Source: Streptomyces lydicus (lineage in GTDB: Bacteria; Actinomycetota; Actinomycetes; Streptomycetales; Streptomycetaceae). From it: 64,000 bases of DNA. Of the stretch, positions 36,673 to 46,378 are shown one piece after another. Both the position numbers and the translations under genes were made by a program. The stretch's first letter is position 1. The number at the start of each line of letters is the position of its first letter. Location: NCBI RefSeq assembly GCF_000717345.1, contig NZ_JNZA01000041.1, positions 17,183 through 81,182 on the forward strand, in the 5' to 3' direction. Below the pieces are notes generated by a model. It was not told the DNA's origin. It ran no database searches and saw only the letters and a list, made by a program, of their open reading frames with translations.

Positions 36673-38579
36673 CCAGGGGCCAGAGCGGGCTCGTCGACTG
36701 GGAGCAGGCCAATCGTGACCACCTGATGGCCGAACTCGCCTTGCTGCGCCTCCTGTTGACGGAGTCCGGACGGAACGACGGGGCGGAGCACCGGCGCACC
36801 GAGGCCGAGCAGGCCGAGATCGCGGCCCGGCGCCGGCTCCCCGCCGACAGCGCGCTCGACCGGCTGGCGCACGGGTTCGGGCTGACCGGCTTCGAGCGCT
36901 CCCTGCTCCTGCTGACCGCCGGCCCCGAACTGGCCGCGGCATTCGCCGATGAACTGCGGACCGCGTGCGGCTCCCCCCTGCCCAGCTTCGGCATCGCGCT
37001 CGCCCTGCTGCCTGGAGCGCACTGGAGCGCGACCACCCCGGACGCCCCGCTGCGACGATGGAGCCTGCTGCGCCTGCTCGACACCTCGTCACCGATCAAC
37101 AGTCCGCTGACCGTGGACGAGCGGGTGCTCCACCACCTGACCGGCGCCGGCTACCTCGACAGCGAACTGGCCACGATCGCCCGCCCCCTCCCGGTGCGCA
37201 CACAGGTGCCCGCCCCGCTGCACCGCGCGGCCGAATCGGCGGCACACGCCTGGAGTCATCACCGGGCCGTGCTCCTGTCCGGCCCGCAGGCGGCGAACCT
37301 GCAGCTGGTCGCCGCGGCGGCGGGAGCCGCCCATGGACGTCAGGTCCTGCTCGTCTCGGTCGACGACCTGCCCACCGACGCGACGGCACGCCGGCGAACG
37401 GCCCGTCTCATAGAGCGGGAGACGGTCCTGTCCGGGCACGCCTGGGCACTCTCCCTCGACGGTGCGGATCCGGCCGAGCGCTCAGCCGTGCCCCGGGCGA
37501 TCGCGGACCTGGACGTCCCGCTGGCCGTCCTCTGCGACGAGGACACGGCCGTGTCCTCCGACGCGTTCGTCCGTGTGCCGGTGGACCGCCTGTCCGCCGC
37601 CGACCGCGTGGCGCTGCTCCAGTCCGCGCTGCGGCGGGCCGGAGCACCGGAGCAGCACGCCGAGGAGGCGGCCGGAACGTTCGACCTCACGGCGGCCGAC
37701 GCCGAGGAAGCGGCCCGGGACACCGCCCTCGGCACCCCGCTCTGGCAGGCCTGCCGGGAGCGGGCGAGGCCCTCCCTGTCGGGGCTCGCCCAAGTGCTGC
37801 GACCTGCGGCCCGGTGGAGCGACCTGGTGGTCCCCGAGGCCCAGGCCGCCCAGCTCCGTGCCCTGGTGGCGTCCGTGCGTCACCGCACCACGGTGCTGGA
37901 CGACTGGGGATTCGCGGACCGTACGGCCGCGGAACCGGGTGCCACGGCACTGTTCGTCGGGCCGAGCGGGACGGGCAAGTCCTTCGCCGCCCAGGTGGTC
38001 GCCGGCGAGCTCGGGCTGGACCTGGTGCAGGTGGACCTCAGCCAGGTCACAAGCAAGTACATCGGCGAGACCGAGAAGAACCTCCGCCGGGTGTTCGCCG
38101 CGGCCGAGGACAGTGCGGCGGTCCTGCTGTTCGACGAGGCCGACGCGCTCTTCGGCCGGCGCTCGGAGGTCCACGACAGCCACGACCGGTACGCGAACCT
38201 GGAGACTGCCTATCTGCTCCAGCGCCTGGAGAGGTTCCGGGGACTGGCGGTCCTCACGACGAACGCCCGCTCCGCCCTGGACCGGGCCTTCACCCGTCGG
38301 CTCCGCACGGTGGTCAACTTCCCGCACCCCGACCCGGCGATGCGCGAGGCGCTGTGGCGACGGGCCTTTCCACCCGGCACCCCCGTCGATGGCCTGGACC
38401 CGGCCGAGTTGGCCCACCTGGACCTGGCCGGCGGTGAGATCGCCTCGGTCGCGCTCGCCGCGGCGTACCTCGCTGCGGCCGACCGCGGTCCGGTCGCCCA
38501 CCACCACGTGGTGACCGCGGCGCGGTGGGAACTGGCGAAGTCCGGCAGGTCGGCTGTGGCCAAGCGGACCGGGAACTGA
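36669..38579 (+). CDS. cis15: AAA+ ATPase of the injection system (Afp15/Cis15-like)
   Basis: A 636-residue protein. The C-terminal AAA module has Walker A GPSGTGKSFAA near residue 431, Walker B VLLFDEADALFG near 486 and an arginine-rich sensor segment (DRAFTRRLRTVVNFPHPDP). The N-terminal ~350 residues hold a degenerate second AAA-like region. Such ATPases are universal in eCIS loci and are needed for particle assembly rather than sheath recycling. ATG 36669 overlaps the cap gene. It ends the rightward arm, 13 bp from the convergent DUF6519 gene, with no room for an obvious terminator. Confidence 0.9.
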   Translation: MTRGQSGLVDWEQANRDHLMAELALLRLLLTESGRNDGAEHRRTEAEQAEIAARRRLPADSALDRLAHGFGLTGFERSLLLLTAGPELAAAFADELRTACGSPLPSFGIALALLPGAHWSATTPDAPLRRWSLLRLLDTSSPINSPLTVDERVLHHLTGAGYLDSELATIARPLPVRTQVPAPLHRAAESAAHAWSHHRAVLLSGPQAANLQLVAAAAGAAHGRQVLLVSVDDLPTDATARRRTARLIERETVLSGHAWALSLDGADPAERSAVPRAIADLDVPLAVLCDEDTAVSSDAFVRVPVDRLSAADRVALLQSALRRAGAPEQHAEEAAGTFDLTAADAEEAARDTALGTPLWQACRERARPSLSGLAQVLRPAARWSDLVVPEAQAAQLRALVASVRHRTTVLDDWGFADRTAAEPGATALFVGPSGTGKSFAAQVVAGELGLDLVQVDLSQVTSKYIGETEKNLRRVFAAAEDSAAVLLFDEADALFGRRSEVHDSHDRYANLETAYLLQRLERFRGLAVLTTNARSALDRAFTRRLRTVVNFPHPDPAMREALWRRAFPPGTPVDGLDPAELAHLDLAGGEIASVALAAAYLAAADRGPVAHHHVVTAARWELAKSGRSAVAKRTGN

Positions 38580-38592
38580 CGGAGCGTCGTGG

Positions 38593-41500
38593 TCAGGCGG
38601 GAAGGGTCTTGTCGAGGAAGAACGTCAGAGCGAAACGGCCGCCGACGACGGCGTCGTCGGTGGGGAGCTGAATGCGGGTCAAGCCGTTTGCGTCGAGGAC
38701 GAACGGGGCGTGGCAGTTAAGGCACAGGGTCGGGTCCGCACCGATAATGGCCGATCCCTCGATGACGAAGCGTCCGACAATCGGTTTGACCGACGCCGGA
38801 AGCGCGCCCAGTTGGGAAGGGAGCTGATTGTCGAGCCACCGGATTGTGTCGTCCTGCGCGAACCACTGCACGAACCGGGGACCGTTGTCGAAGGACTTGG
38901 AAGGCAGTCTGATCGTGCGAACCCCGATGAGGGGCCCAGCCCAGGGTGAGGACTCACCCGTGAGCGGCCACGGCAGATCGAGCTCGACGTAACACACTCC
39001 TTTGCCCTTCACACTTCGCTGGTCGATGTCCTGATCGACCCGGGCGAAGATGCCGCGGCGCAGGATGGCCGGCGTGAGCGCGTCACTGTTGACCAGTTTC
39101 AGGTCAGGCTCCCCGTTGACCTTTACCCCGGTGATGTGGATCCCCTGTCTCGGGGCCTGGGCGGTAACGGTCAGCGGGGCACCCGGCGTGTTCTGGAGGA
39201 CGAGCCGGAGAGTGTCGCTGGGCGCTCCGGGCGCGGGCTGCCACCAGAAGGCGACGGACCCGTCCGCAGCCGTCGGGGCCGTCGCCGATGCCTGCCCGCC
39301 CGCTGTCGACAGATCCGCCGGGGGCTGTGCATCCGTCGCCTTCAGCACTAGGCCACCCGTCGTCGCCGTCGCCACCACCTGCTTGTTGGCGACGAGGCCG
39401 CAGATGCTGTCCGCCACGACCCGCACCGGCTGCGGAAGCACCTTGCCCTGAGCCTGGAGGTGCTGCCCGTCACCGCCGAGCAGTCGCAGCTCAGCGCGGT
39501 CCACGATTTTGCGCAGGGCGGTCTCAACGCTCTCCGAGGCGCCGAAGACCCCACAGTTCGCCGGTGGAGCGAAGGAGACCTCGGCGGCCGTGACGCGTTC
39601 CTTCGGTAGCGCCTGCGCGGTGACGGCCAGTGGGGCGCCTTGGGCGTTCTGCAGCGCCAGCCGGAGCACATCGGTCGCGGCTGCGTCCGCGGGCTGCCAC
39701 CACAGCGCCGCCGACCCGTCCGCGCTCGTGGTCACCGTCGCCGTGCCCTGCCCGCCCGCCGTCGAGAGGTCCGCAGGAGGCTGAGCGCCCGTCGCCTTCA
39801 GCACCAGGCCGCCCGTTCCCGCCGTGGCCACCACCTGGGCACCGCTCACCGGCCCGCAGGCGCTGTCCACGACCAGTCGCACCGGCTGAGGAAGGACCTT
39901 GTCCTGGGGCCGGAGGTGTTGGCCCTCACCCCCCAGCAGTCGCAGCGTCCTGCGGCCAGCCACCTTCTCCAGGGCGCTCTGCACGGTCTCCGATGCGGCG
40001 AACACCCCGCAGCCGGACGGCGCGGTGAAGGAGATCCGGTCGGCGGTGCTGTGCCGGCCGGTCAGCGTCACGGACCGGCCGTCCTCGTGGTCCAGGAGTT
40101 CGGCGGTGACCGTCTGTGTCGCCGGACCGTGGATGTCCAGCGTCCAGGTGACCTGGGCGACGCCGTGGGAGTCGCACAGCGCGATGCGCTCGGTGTCGGC
40201 CCCCTCGCCCCCTTCGAGCCGACCGCCCTGGGTGCGGAACCGGACGCGGGCGCCTGCCAGCGGCAGTCCCCCGTTGCGGGCGGCCACCCGAAGCGGCTGG
40301 GGCAGTGCGCTGCCGGGCGGGGCCTCCTGGCCGTCGCCACCCGCCGGGTCCAGTGTGACGAGGTGGATCAGCGCCGGGAAGAGCCGGCGGCAGTCCGCTT
40401 CGAGCGTCCAGCCGTCGTTCTGCTTGTGCAGGATCGCGAGCGCCGTGGTCTGCCGGACGGGGCCGGAGGGGGGCAGTGCCTCGCCCTGCCCGTTGGGTCC
40501 GGCCGGCCAGTCGATGGAGCCGGCGGTGGCCGTCTGGCCGTAGAGCAGACGTACCGTGCGGGCCGGGACGAGCCAGTGGTCGCCGGTCGCCCGGGTCCCG
40601 CTGTCGTGGGGGAACCGGACCTGGATGCCGTCCTCCAAGTCAAGCGGCCCGGTGTCCAGGGGGCGGGCCGGGCCCTCCCAGCGGCGGACCAGTGGTGTGC
40701 GGCCGAGGCCGGCGAGGGAGGCCGGTGCGTCGCCGGTCCAGTGCACGGTCAGCCGCGTGCCGCGCTGCGCGGTGACGGTGGCGAGGAATCCGGCCCGGCC
40801 GCGCAGTTGCAGGTCGACGCCCGTCACCTCGACGGTGTCACCCGGCCGGATGGACAGCTCCTTGTCGGGTCCTTCCCGGTCGAGGGTCAGTTCGGCGCTG
40901 TCCCCGTCGACCGCCGCCGTGACGGCCAGCAGCGAGGCGACGACACTGCCGTTCTCCCGGGACCACACGAACTCCGTACCACCTGCTTCGGTAGCGCGGA
41001 TCTCCACGCGGTAGAGCTGGTTCTCCAGTCGTGTGTAGCCGCCGGAACTCGTCGTGAGGCGGCAGGGATCGACCGGGGCGTCGGGTCTGCTGAGCAGCGC
41101 GGCCATGGTCCCCCGGGTGGTGGCGAAAAAGCCGGGCGCCCGCAGTGCGGCCATGTCCTGGCCTGCCGTCAGGGACATCAGCCGGACGCGCCAGACCGTC
41201 TGCGCGCGGGTGGTGGTGTCGGGGCCGCCGAGGGCCGGTTCCAGCAGCGCGGCCCGCTCGTCGGCGGTGACGTGATGGGTCCAGACGTCCAGCAGCACCG
41301 CATAACGGCCGTTCGTGGCGGGTTCCGTGACGGCCGGTACGTCGTCGACCTCGCGAACGTACGGCTGGTCGGCGAACGGCCATCCGACCGTCTCGGGAGC
41401 GGCCGGGGCGGGCGCCTCGACCAGAGTGCCCGCGACGTAGTACCGCCCGGGGGTGATGCGCAGGTCGCTCCAGGGGGTCGCGGCGGGTCGTTCTGCGGCA

Positions 41501-41703
41501 GCGGTGACGACGGCGAACCCGGCGCCGTCCGTCGGGCCGCCATCCGGGCCGACGACGTCGCCGGTCCTGACCTCGTCGTGGTGCGCGGTGATCGCGGCCT
41601 GTTCGTTCCAGTCCGCGTCGAGCAGCACGCGCCCTTGCTGGAGGAGGACGGCCCGGTAGGCCTGCTGCGGTTGGAACGTCCAGCGGGTGAAGTCTCCGTG
41701 CAT
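38593..41703 (-). CDS. Large DUF6519 protein with Ig-like repeats
   Basis: A 1,036-residue protein. The N-terminal ~450 residues are a DUF6519 domain (FTRWTFQPQQAYRAVLLQQG, then RVLLDADWNEQAAI). Residues ~455-560 form a first Ig-like unit (PQPLRVAARNGGLPLAGARV). Two near-identical ~152-residue units follow, each with CGVFxASExVxxAL, LRLLGGxGQHL and KVLPQPVRxVxDS. A ~130-residue C-terminal domain completes it. Proteins of this kind are encoded with eCIS and may form fibres or baseplate decoration. It is the last gene of the leftward operon, 6 bp after the tail-I-like gene. Confidence 0.75.
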   Translation of the reverse strand: MHGDFTRWTFQPQQAYRAVLLQQGRVLLDADWNEQAAITAHHDEVRTGDVVGPDGGPTDGAGFAVVTAAAERPAATPWSDLRITPGRYYVAGTLVEAPAPAAPETVGWPFADQPYVREVDDVPAVTEPATNGRYAVLLDVWTHHVTADERAALLEPALGGPDTTTRAQTVWRVRLMSLTAGQDMAALRAPGFFATTRGTMAALLSRPDAPVDPCRLTTSSGGYTRLENQLYRVEIRATEAGGTEFVWSRENGSVVASLLAVTAAVDGDSAELTLDREGPDKELSIRPGDTVEVTGVDLQLRGRAGFLATVTAQRGTRLTVHWTGDAPASLAGLGRTPLVRRWEGPARPLDTGPLDLEDGIQVRFPHDSGTRATGDHWLVPARTVRLLYGQTATAGSIDWPAGPNGQGEALPPSGPVRQTTALAILHKQNDGWTLEADCRRLFPALIHLVTLDPAGGDGQEAPPGSALPQPLRVAARNGGLPLAGARVRFRTQGGRLEGGEGADTERIALCDSHGVAQVTWTLDIHGPATQTVTAELLDHEDGRSVTLTGRHSTADRISFTAPSGCGVFAASETVQSALEKVAGRRTLRLLGGEGQHLRPQDKVLPQPVRLVVDSACGPVSGAQVVATAGTGGLVLKATGAQPPADLSTAGGQGTATVTTSADGSAALWWQPADAAATDVLRLALQNAQGAPLAVTAQALPKERVTAAEVSFAPPANCGVFGASESVETALRKIVDRAELRLLGGDGQHLQAQGKVLPQPVRVVADSICGLVANKQVVATATTGGLVLKATDAQPPADLSTAGGQASATAPTAADGSVAFWWQPAPGAPSDTLRLVLQNTPGAPLTVTAQAPRQGIHITGVKVNGEPDLKLVNSDALTPAILRRGIFARVDQDIDQRSVKGKGVCYVELDLPWPLTGESSPWAGPLIGVRTIRLPSKSFDNGPRFVQWFAQDDTIRWLDNQLPSQLGALPASVKPIVGRFVIEGSAIIGADPTLCLNCHAPFVLDANGLTRIQLPTDDAVVGGRFALTFFLDKTLPA
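39130..40050 (-). repeat. Two ~456-bp tandem repeats in the DUF6519 gene
   Basis: Matching landmarks recur at a ~457-465 bp offset: the QPPADLSTAGGQ codons near 39304 and 39761, and the CGVFxASE codons near 39541 and 40002. They encode Ig-like (invasin-type) units and differ enough to be an old duplication. Confidence 0.7.
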
Positions 41704-41708
41704 GCGTG

Positions 41709-43931
41709 TCAGCTCCCGATGATGCCGATCTCCAGCCCGGCCGGTACGTAGGCGGCAAGGTGCTCGCGCACCGCCCTCACGCGCAGCGGCCGGTGCAGAT
41801 GGTGGTGGACGCCCATCTCCGTGCCGCCTTCCCCGCCGTGGGTGATCTCGGCGGGGCAGGCCGGTGCGAGCGCCAGGTAGTACGGCGAGCCCGGGTCCAT
41901 CGAGACGTACACGGGCTCCAGCGGGGCCCGGTCGTCGGCGGGCACGCAGTGGAAGCGTCGGGGCAGGCGTGAGCCGGGCCGGGCGTAGCAGTGGCGCAGA
42001 CAGCCCGTCTGCCGTTGCTCGGCGACTGCGATGCCGTCGATCAGGCTGTCGGTGCCGTCGATAGTCCGGGCGGCCACGGTGCCCCGTACAGTGCTGCCAT
42101 CGATCGAGAGTGCTGCGCCCGGTGCCATGACGGCCCTCGGGCCGGGCCGGTCGTCGTTCGGCGCGGCGGCTCGGGCGTCGATCACGGACTCGGTGACGTT
42201 GAGCACGGGGACGCGCTCCGGCAGTTCGACGGCGTGGACGACGCTGCGCACGACCTCCACCCGCAAACGGCCGTTGTCGCCCTCGTCACCCGAGGTCACC
42301 GTGATCCGCCCGGCCAGCGTGCTCTGGGCAACCGCCAGACGGCTCAGCTGCCCCGGACGGACGGTCAGATCGCCGTCCAGGAGGAAGCCGTCGAGGACGA
42401 TGCCGCTGTCTGTTCCTCCCTCGACGGCCAGCGGGCCGGCGAGGTGCGGTCGCAGTCCGTCGGGCCGGTAGAAGTGGGCCGCGGCCGCCGGGTGGCCGGG
42501 GGCCGGACAGGCCGCGGCGACCAGGACGAGCCGGGCGCCGGCAGGCACCGTGGCGGTCAGGTCACCGGGGTGGCTCGCGTTGTCCCCGACCGCCACGACC
42601 ACGGTCGTTCCGGCGGTGGCGGAACCGGCTGCCTCCCACAGCCCGTGGGCGAGCACGAGCCCGTCGGCCAGTGAGGTGGCCACCGTGCCGGAGGGCTCGG
42701 CGTCGGCGCGGACGGTGATGACGCCCAGCACGTTCCCGTAGCGGTGACCGTCGGCCGCGAGCACCTGGGTGTGGATCCGGCCACGGTCGTGGGTGCCCGC
42801 GCCGACGTCGGCGAGAGCCGCGTAGTGGTAGCGGACGAACAGGTCCAGCTGCGGGGCCGGTTGACCGTCCTGGTAGGCCGTGAGCTGCCCGGTGACGGTG
42901 TCCACGCTCACCTGCGTGCCTTCGACCGGCGCAAGGTCCTCGAGGCCGCAGACCCGCAGTCGCTGCGGCTCCAGCTCGGTGGGCTGCTCGACGGTGGCCG
43001 GACCCAGTCGGGCGACGCGGACCCGGACGGGCAGCAGGTCCGGGGCGACTTCGCCGCGCCGGGCGGCCGTGAGGAGGGCCAGCAGGCGCCGGGGCCGCAG
43101 CGGGACGGGCAGGTCCTCCTCGCGCGCGAGCCGGTCGGTGTCCCTGCGGCTCCGGCCGCTCGGGAAGAGCGGGGTGGTGCGGCCGAGCGGGTCGACCCGG
43201 TATCCGCCGTCGACGGCGCGTACCGCGGACCACCGGTCGCCGAGGGGCTGTTCGGCCGAGTCGGGCCCCACCAGGCGGGTGCGGAGCGGGAAGAGGACCA
43301 CGCCGACGGAGGGGAGGTTGTGGCGGCCCCGCCCTCGCCCGACACTGCGCACGTCGGCCGAGCGGGCGAGCGGGTCGAAGGCGCCCCGCGCGGGATCGGT
43401 CAGGTCGGGTGGTGGTACCGAGCGGTCCACGCGGCGGTCGTGACCGCGGCCGAGGTGGTCCAGGCGTTCCGCGTGGCGCAGCGAGGCCACGGCGGGGCGG
43501 TCCGGACGGGGGTGCCGGACGTGGGTCGAGACGGCCAGCAGCCGGAAGTACTCGACGGCCCGCGCCTGCCACCCCGTGACTTCACCGGCGAGCTGTTCGA
43601 GGACCGTCGCGGTGCCCTTGCGGCGCCGGTGGGAGAGGGTATTGGCGACGACGGTGCGCCAGCTGACCCCGTCGCCGAGGTCGGGCAGGGGCTCGGCGAG
43701 GCCGATCAGATCGGCGACATACGGCAGCAGCCACTCCTCGCAGGTCTCCACGAACCAGCCGTCGTACAGGTCCCCCAAGTCCCCTTCCAGCACGGCCAGT
43801 TCCTCGGCGACCGCGGACAGCAGGGCCTGCAGGGTCCCCTCCGACCGGTCGTCGAGGGCCCACAAGTGGGCGGGAAGCAGGGCGCGGAAGCGGTCCGCCC
43901 CGCCGGGTGCTCCCGTGGTGGTCACGGTCAT
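41709..43931 (-). CDS. Baseplate protein with tail-protein-I-like N-terminus
   Basis: A 740-residue protein from ATG 43931. Residues ~10-130 match the P2 tail protein I / Afp12-like family (RFRALLPAHLWALDDRSEGT, then WLLPYVADLIGLAE and SHRRRKGTATVLEQLAGEVT). The C-terminal ~350 residues look like a beta-helix (VVVAVGDNASHPGDLTATVP, then GIVLDGFLLDGDLTVRPGQL), suggesting a fibre or receptor-facing part. It overlaps the upstream gene by ATGA. Confidence 0.75.
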   Translation of the reverse strand: MTVTTTGAPGGADRFRALLPAHLWALDDRSEGTLQALLSAVAEELAVLEGDLGDLYDGWFVETCEEWLLPYVADLIGLAEPLPDLGDGVSWRTVVANTLSHRRRKGTATVLEQLAGEVTGWQARAVEYFRLLAVSTHVRHPRPDRPAVASLRHAERLDHLGRGHDRRVDRSVPPPDLTDPARGAFDPLARSADVRSVGRGRGRHNLPSVGVVLFPLRTRLVGPDSAEQPLGDRWSAVRAVDGGYRVDPLGRTTPLFPSGRSRRDTDRLAREEDLPVPLRPRRLLALLTAARRGEVAPDLLPVRVRVARLGPATVEQPTELEPQRLRVCGLEDLAPVEGTQVSVDTVTGQLTAYQDGQPAPQLDLFVRYHYAALADVGAGTHDRGRIHTQVLAADGHRYGNVLGVITVRADAEPSGTVATSLADGLVLAHGLWEAAGSATAGTTVVVAVGDNASHPGDLTATVPAGARLVLVAAACPAPGHPAAAAHFYRPDGLRPHLAGPLAVEGGTDSGIVLDGFLLDGDLTVRPGQLSRLAVAQSTLAGRITVTSGDEGDNGRLRVEVVRSVVHAVELPERVPVLNVTESVIDARAAAPNDDRPGPRAVMAPGAALSIDGSTVRGTVAARTIDGTDSLIDGIAVAEQRQTGCLRHCYARPGSRLPRRFHCVPADDRAPLEPVYVSMDPGSPYYLALAPACPAEITHGGEGGTEMGVHHHLHRPLRVRAVREHLAAYVPAGLEIGIIGS

Positions 43932-46378
43932 GGCGTCATCCTTCGGATGTCGGAGCGGTCCGCCGCCAGTGCGAGCACTGTCGCGGGCCGGATCGTGCCC
44001 GCCGCCGAGCGGGCCGGTGACGGGCCGATGACCCGTTCGGCCGCCGTGTCCGGGGGGAGAGCCGTGGATCCAGGAGACAGCCGCAGCAGGCGCGGCAGGG
44101 TGCAGGAGGCGACGCCGGGGACGCCCCGGGCCACTGCCAGCACGGCGGAGTCGGTCACCGGGGGCCCGAACGGCCGTCGGTGCGCGGCGAACTCCTGGCG
44201 CAGTGTCTCCGTGACGCGTCTGCGCACGGCGGACCACTCGGACCCCGGCTCGGGCTCGACCTCCATCCGCAGTCCGTACCAGAGCGTCCCGGCCGTCAGG
44301 ACCAGCAACGGGACGCGCGGGTCGCGGACGGCGGCGAGGGCCGCGTCGAGACCGGCCAGCAGGGCGTCGTCGAGGGGCGCGGAGCCCAGTCCGGTGACCG
44401 AGACGACGACCGTGCGCCGGTGACCACTCCAGACCGTTTCGGCCCGCGCGGCTCCGACACCGGCGAGGCCGCGGACGAAGTCCTCGTGGTCGGCCACGGA
44501 CACGACGCGGTCCAGCGTGCGCATGCGCAGCGGGATGTCGGGCCGGGTGTCCGCCAAGGCCGCGGGTGGCACCCAGCCACGGGTGGCGGTGGGGTTCGTG
44601 ACGGCGCTGATACCGAGGGGACGGCTGAGCGGCAGGGTCAGCTGTCCGGGCTCGAGGTCGCCGTCCCTTCCGGTTCCGACCCGGTAGTCCGCGGTGATGT
44701 TCTCGGTGCCGGTGGGCAGCCGCGCGCCGTACTGGCCGTCGCCGAAGACGACCTCGACGGTGCCGTCCTCCGCGCTGCGGACGGCGAACACCGGGTCGTG
44801 CGGTCCGGCGGCGGCCAGGGACGGCACCTCGCGCCAGGGAGCCCCGTCGACGCTGATCCGCAGCGTACTCGCCGGTTCCGCGGTCGCCTGCGTCCGTCGG
44901 TAGCTGAGCGGTCCGCGCCGGGTGCGCAGGCGGTGGAAGGTACGGGCGCCGTCGCCGCTGCCGAGCACCTGGTGGACCGGCTCCCCGTGGGTGGCCCCCA
45001 CCACGTTGCCCAGGACGGAGACGGTATGAGGAAGGTAGGAGTGCTCTAGGGGGCGGTCCAGGGTGACGGTCATGACGGTGCCCGTGTCGTCGATCGTGCT
45101 GGTCAGCACCATCGCCCGTTCCGCCGCAGGGGTCCCGTCGACGGTGGTACCGCGGACGATGACGGCCCGCTCCGGGGGCAACGGGTCCGTGGTGGCCACG
45201 AGTTCCAGCTCGGAGCCCGCCACCGGGCGGGTCCGCGGCATCACCGACGCCGGCAGCTCGGCCGACTGGCAGTGTACGAGCGTGGTCCGGACGTCGAACA
45301 GCGCCGGATCGACGGCGTCGTCGATCCGGACCTGCGTGGTCCGGCCGCTGAGCCCGTTGTGCGCCTCGCCCGAGGGCGTCACCTGTCGTGCCGTCAAGGG
45401 CAGGCAGGTGGCGCCGACCTGCACGACCAGCCAGGAGCCGGGCAGGATGCGCGGGTGGTCGCCGTCCAGGGTGAGGTACCTGTCGGTGCCGCTGGCGGGT
45501 GCCTCGGTCGCGGACCCGGACGGCTGGCCGGTGAGTGCGAGGAGAGCGGCATCGGGAGCGTTCCAGCCGAAGAGGTTGGCGCGTGCGGCGAAGGTGTGGA
45601 CACTGCCGCCCGGTCCGTGCGGCCGGTCGCCCGTGGGGAGGGTGCCGGTCGTGACGGGCTCGAGGTCGAGCAGCGTCCAGGACGGGTGCCCCGGGGGTGC
45701 GGCCGTCACGCCGGTCACCCGCAGGACGGCCGGGGTGGGTGCGTCCCGCTCCGGGCCCGGGTCCAGGCCGACCGCCAAGAGGGTGTCACCGGGTCGCAGC
45801 ACATGTGCGGTGCCGGTCAGCCAGAGCCGCCGCGTCGCCTCGTCACAGACCTGCGGGTCGGTGGTGACGGCGGCGAGGGCGTTCCAGGCGGCCCGCGCGT
45901 CGAGGTCGTCGTCGGTCTCGAACACCTGCGGTGCCTGGTGTTGGCCCGGCACGCTCTGCACCAGGGAACCCTTCGGCACTATGGCGGCCGTGGGCGCGCC
46001 GACCGCCTCCTCCACGGTGAACGCCAGATCGGCTGCGGCCGCGACTCCGGGACCGAGTTCCTGGCCGAGGCTGCGAGCCAGTTCACGAACCGAGCGCAGT
46101 TCGGTGGCGGTCCGCAGGTAGCCCTCCTGGGCGATCCGCTCGGTGTAGAAGGAGACGATGTCGGCGACCACGGCCCATCCGTCCAGCAGGGCGATGGCCG
46201 GTTCGTCGGCGGGGCGCCGGGCCAGCGCCCGGACGGCCGCCGGCTGTGCCTGGTGCTGGAGGGTGGCCCGCATGGCGGTCATCGCCCGGGCATGAGTGGA
46301 GATCCGGCGGCTGAGGGCGGGTTGGCCCGGCGGGTTGGCGGTGGACCGCTCGGCACGGCCTGCCTCGGGACGGGTCAC
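43928..46378 (-). CDS. J-like baseplate wedge protein (second copy)
   Basis: An 816-residue putative baseplate assembly protein. The N-terminus (PAIALLDGWAVVADIVSFYT, then ERIAQEGYLRTATELRSVRE) is typical of the gpJ/gp6-like large wedge proteins of Streptomyces eCIS. The C-terminal part (RTLDRVVSVADHEDFVRGLA, then GVGAARAETVW) is the Baseplate_J-type core. GTG 46378 overlaps the stop of the first J-like gene. Two J-like proteins probably form the wedge heterodimer (Afp11/Afp12 equivalents). Confidence 0.8.
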   Translation of the reverse strand: MTRPEAGRAERSTANPPGQPALSRRISTHARAMTAMRATLQHQAQPAAVRALARRPADEPAIALLDGWAVVADIVSFYTERIAQEGYLRTATELRSVRELARSLGQELGPGVAAAADLAFTVEEAVGAPTAAIVPKGSLVQSVPGQHQAPQVFETDDDLDARAAWNALAAVTTDPQVCDEATRRLWLTGTAHVLRPGDTLLAVGLDPGPERDAPTPAVLRVTGVTAAPPGHPSWTLLDLEPVTTGTLPTGDRPHGPGGSVHTFAARANLFGWNAPDAALLALTGQPSGSATEAPASGTDRYLTLDGDHPRILPGSWLVVQVGATCLPLTARQVTPSGEAHNGLSGRTTQVRIDDAVDPALFDVRTTLVHCQSAELPASVMPRTRPVAGSELELVATTDPLPPERAVIVRGTTVDGTPAAERAMVLTSTIDDTGTVMTVTLDRPLEHSYLPHTVSVLGNVVGATHGEPVHQVLGSGDGARTFHRLRTRRGPLSYRRTQATAEPASTLRISVDGAPWREVPSLAAAGPHDPVFAVRSAEDGTVEVVFGDGQYGARLPTGTENITADYRVGTGRDGDLEPGQLTLPLSRPLGISAVTNPTATRGWVPPAALADTRPDIPLRMRTLDRVVSVADHEDFVRGLAGVGAARAETVWSGHRRTVVVSVTGLGSAPLDDALLAGLDAALAAVRDPRVPLLVLTAGTLWYGLRMEVEPEPGSEWSAVRRRVTETLRQEFAAHRRPFGPPVTDSAVLAVARGVPGVASCTLPRLLRLSPGSTALPPDTAAERVIGPSPARSAAGTIRPATVLALAADRSDIRRMTP

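Noticed and set aside
31131..38579. An integrated contractile-tail prophage rather than an eCIS
   Set aside because: No capsid, terminase, portal, integrase or lysis genes adjoin, while eCIS markers (AAA ATPase, DUF4255 cap, CIS tube adaptor, DUF4157) are present.
39640..41751. 703-codon open frame on the plus strand opposite the DUF6519 gene
   Set aside because: It is the antisense shadow of a gene with clear domains; its translation is rich in Gly, Arg, Asp and Gln without domains, as expected for high-GC antisense frames.
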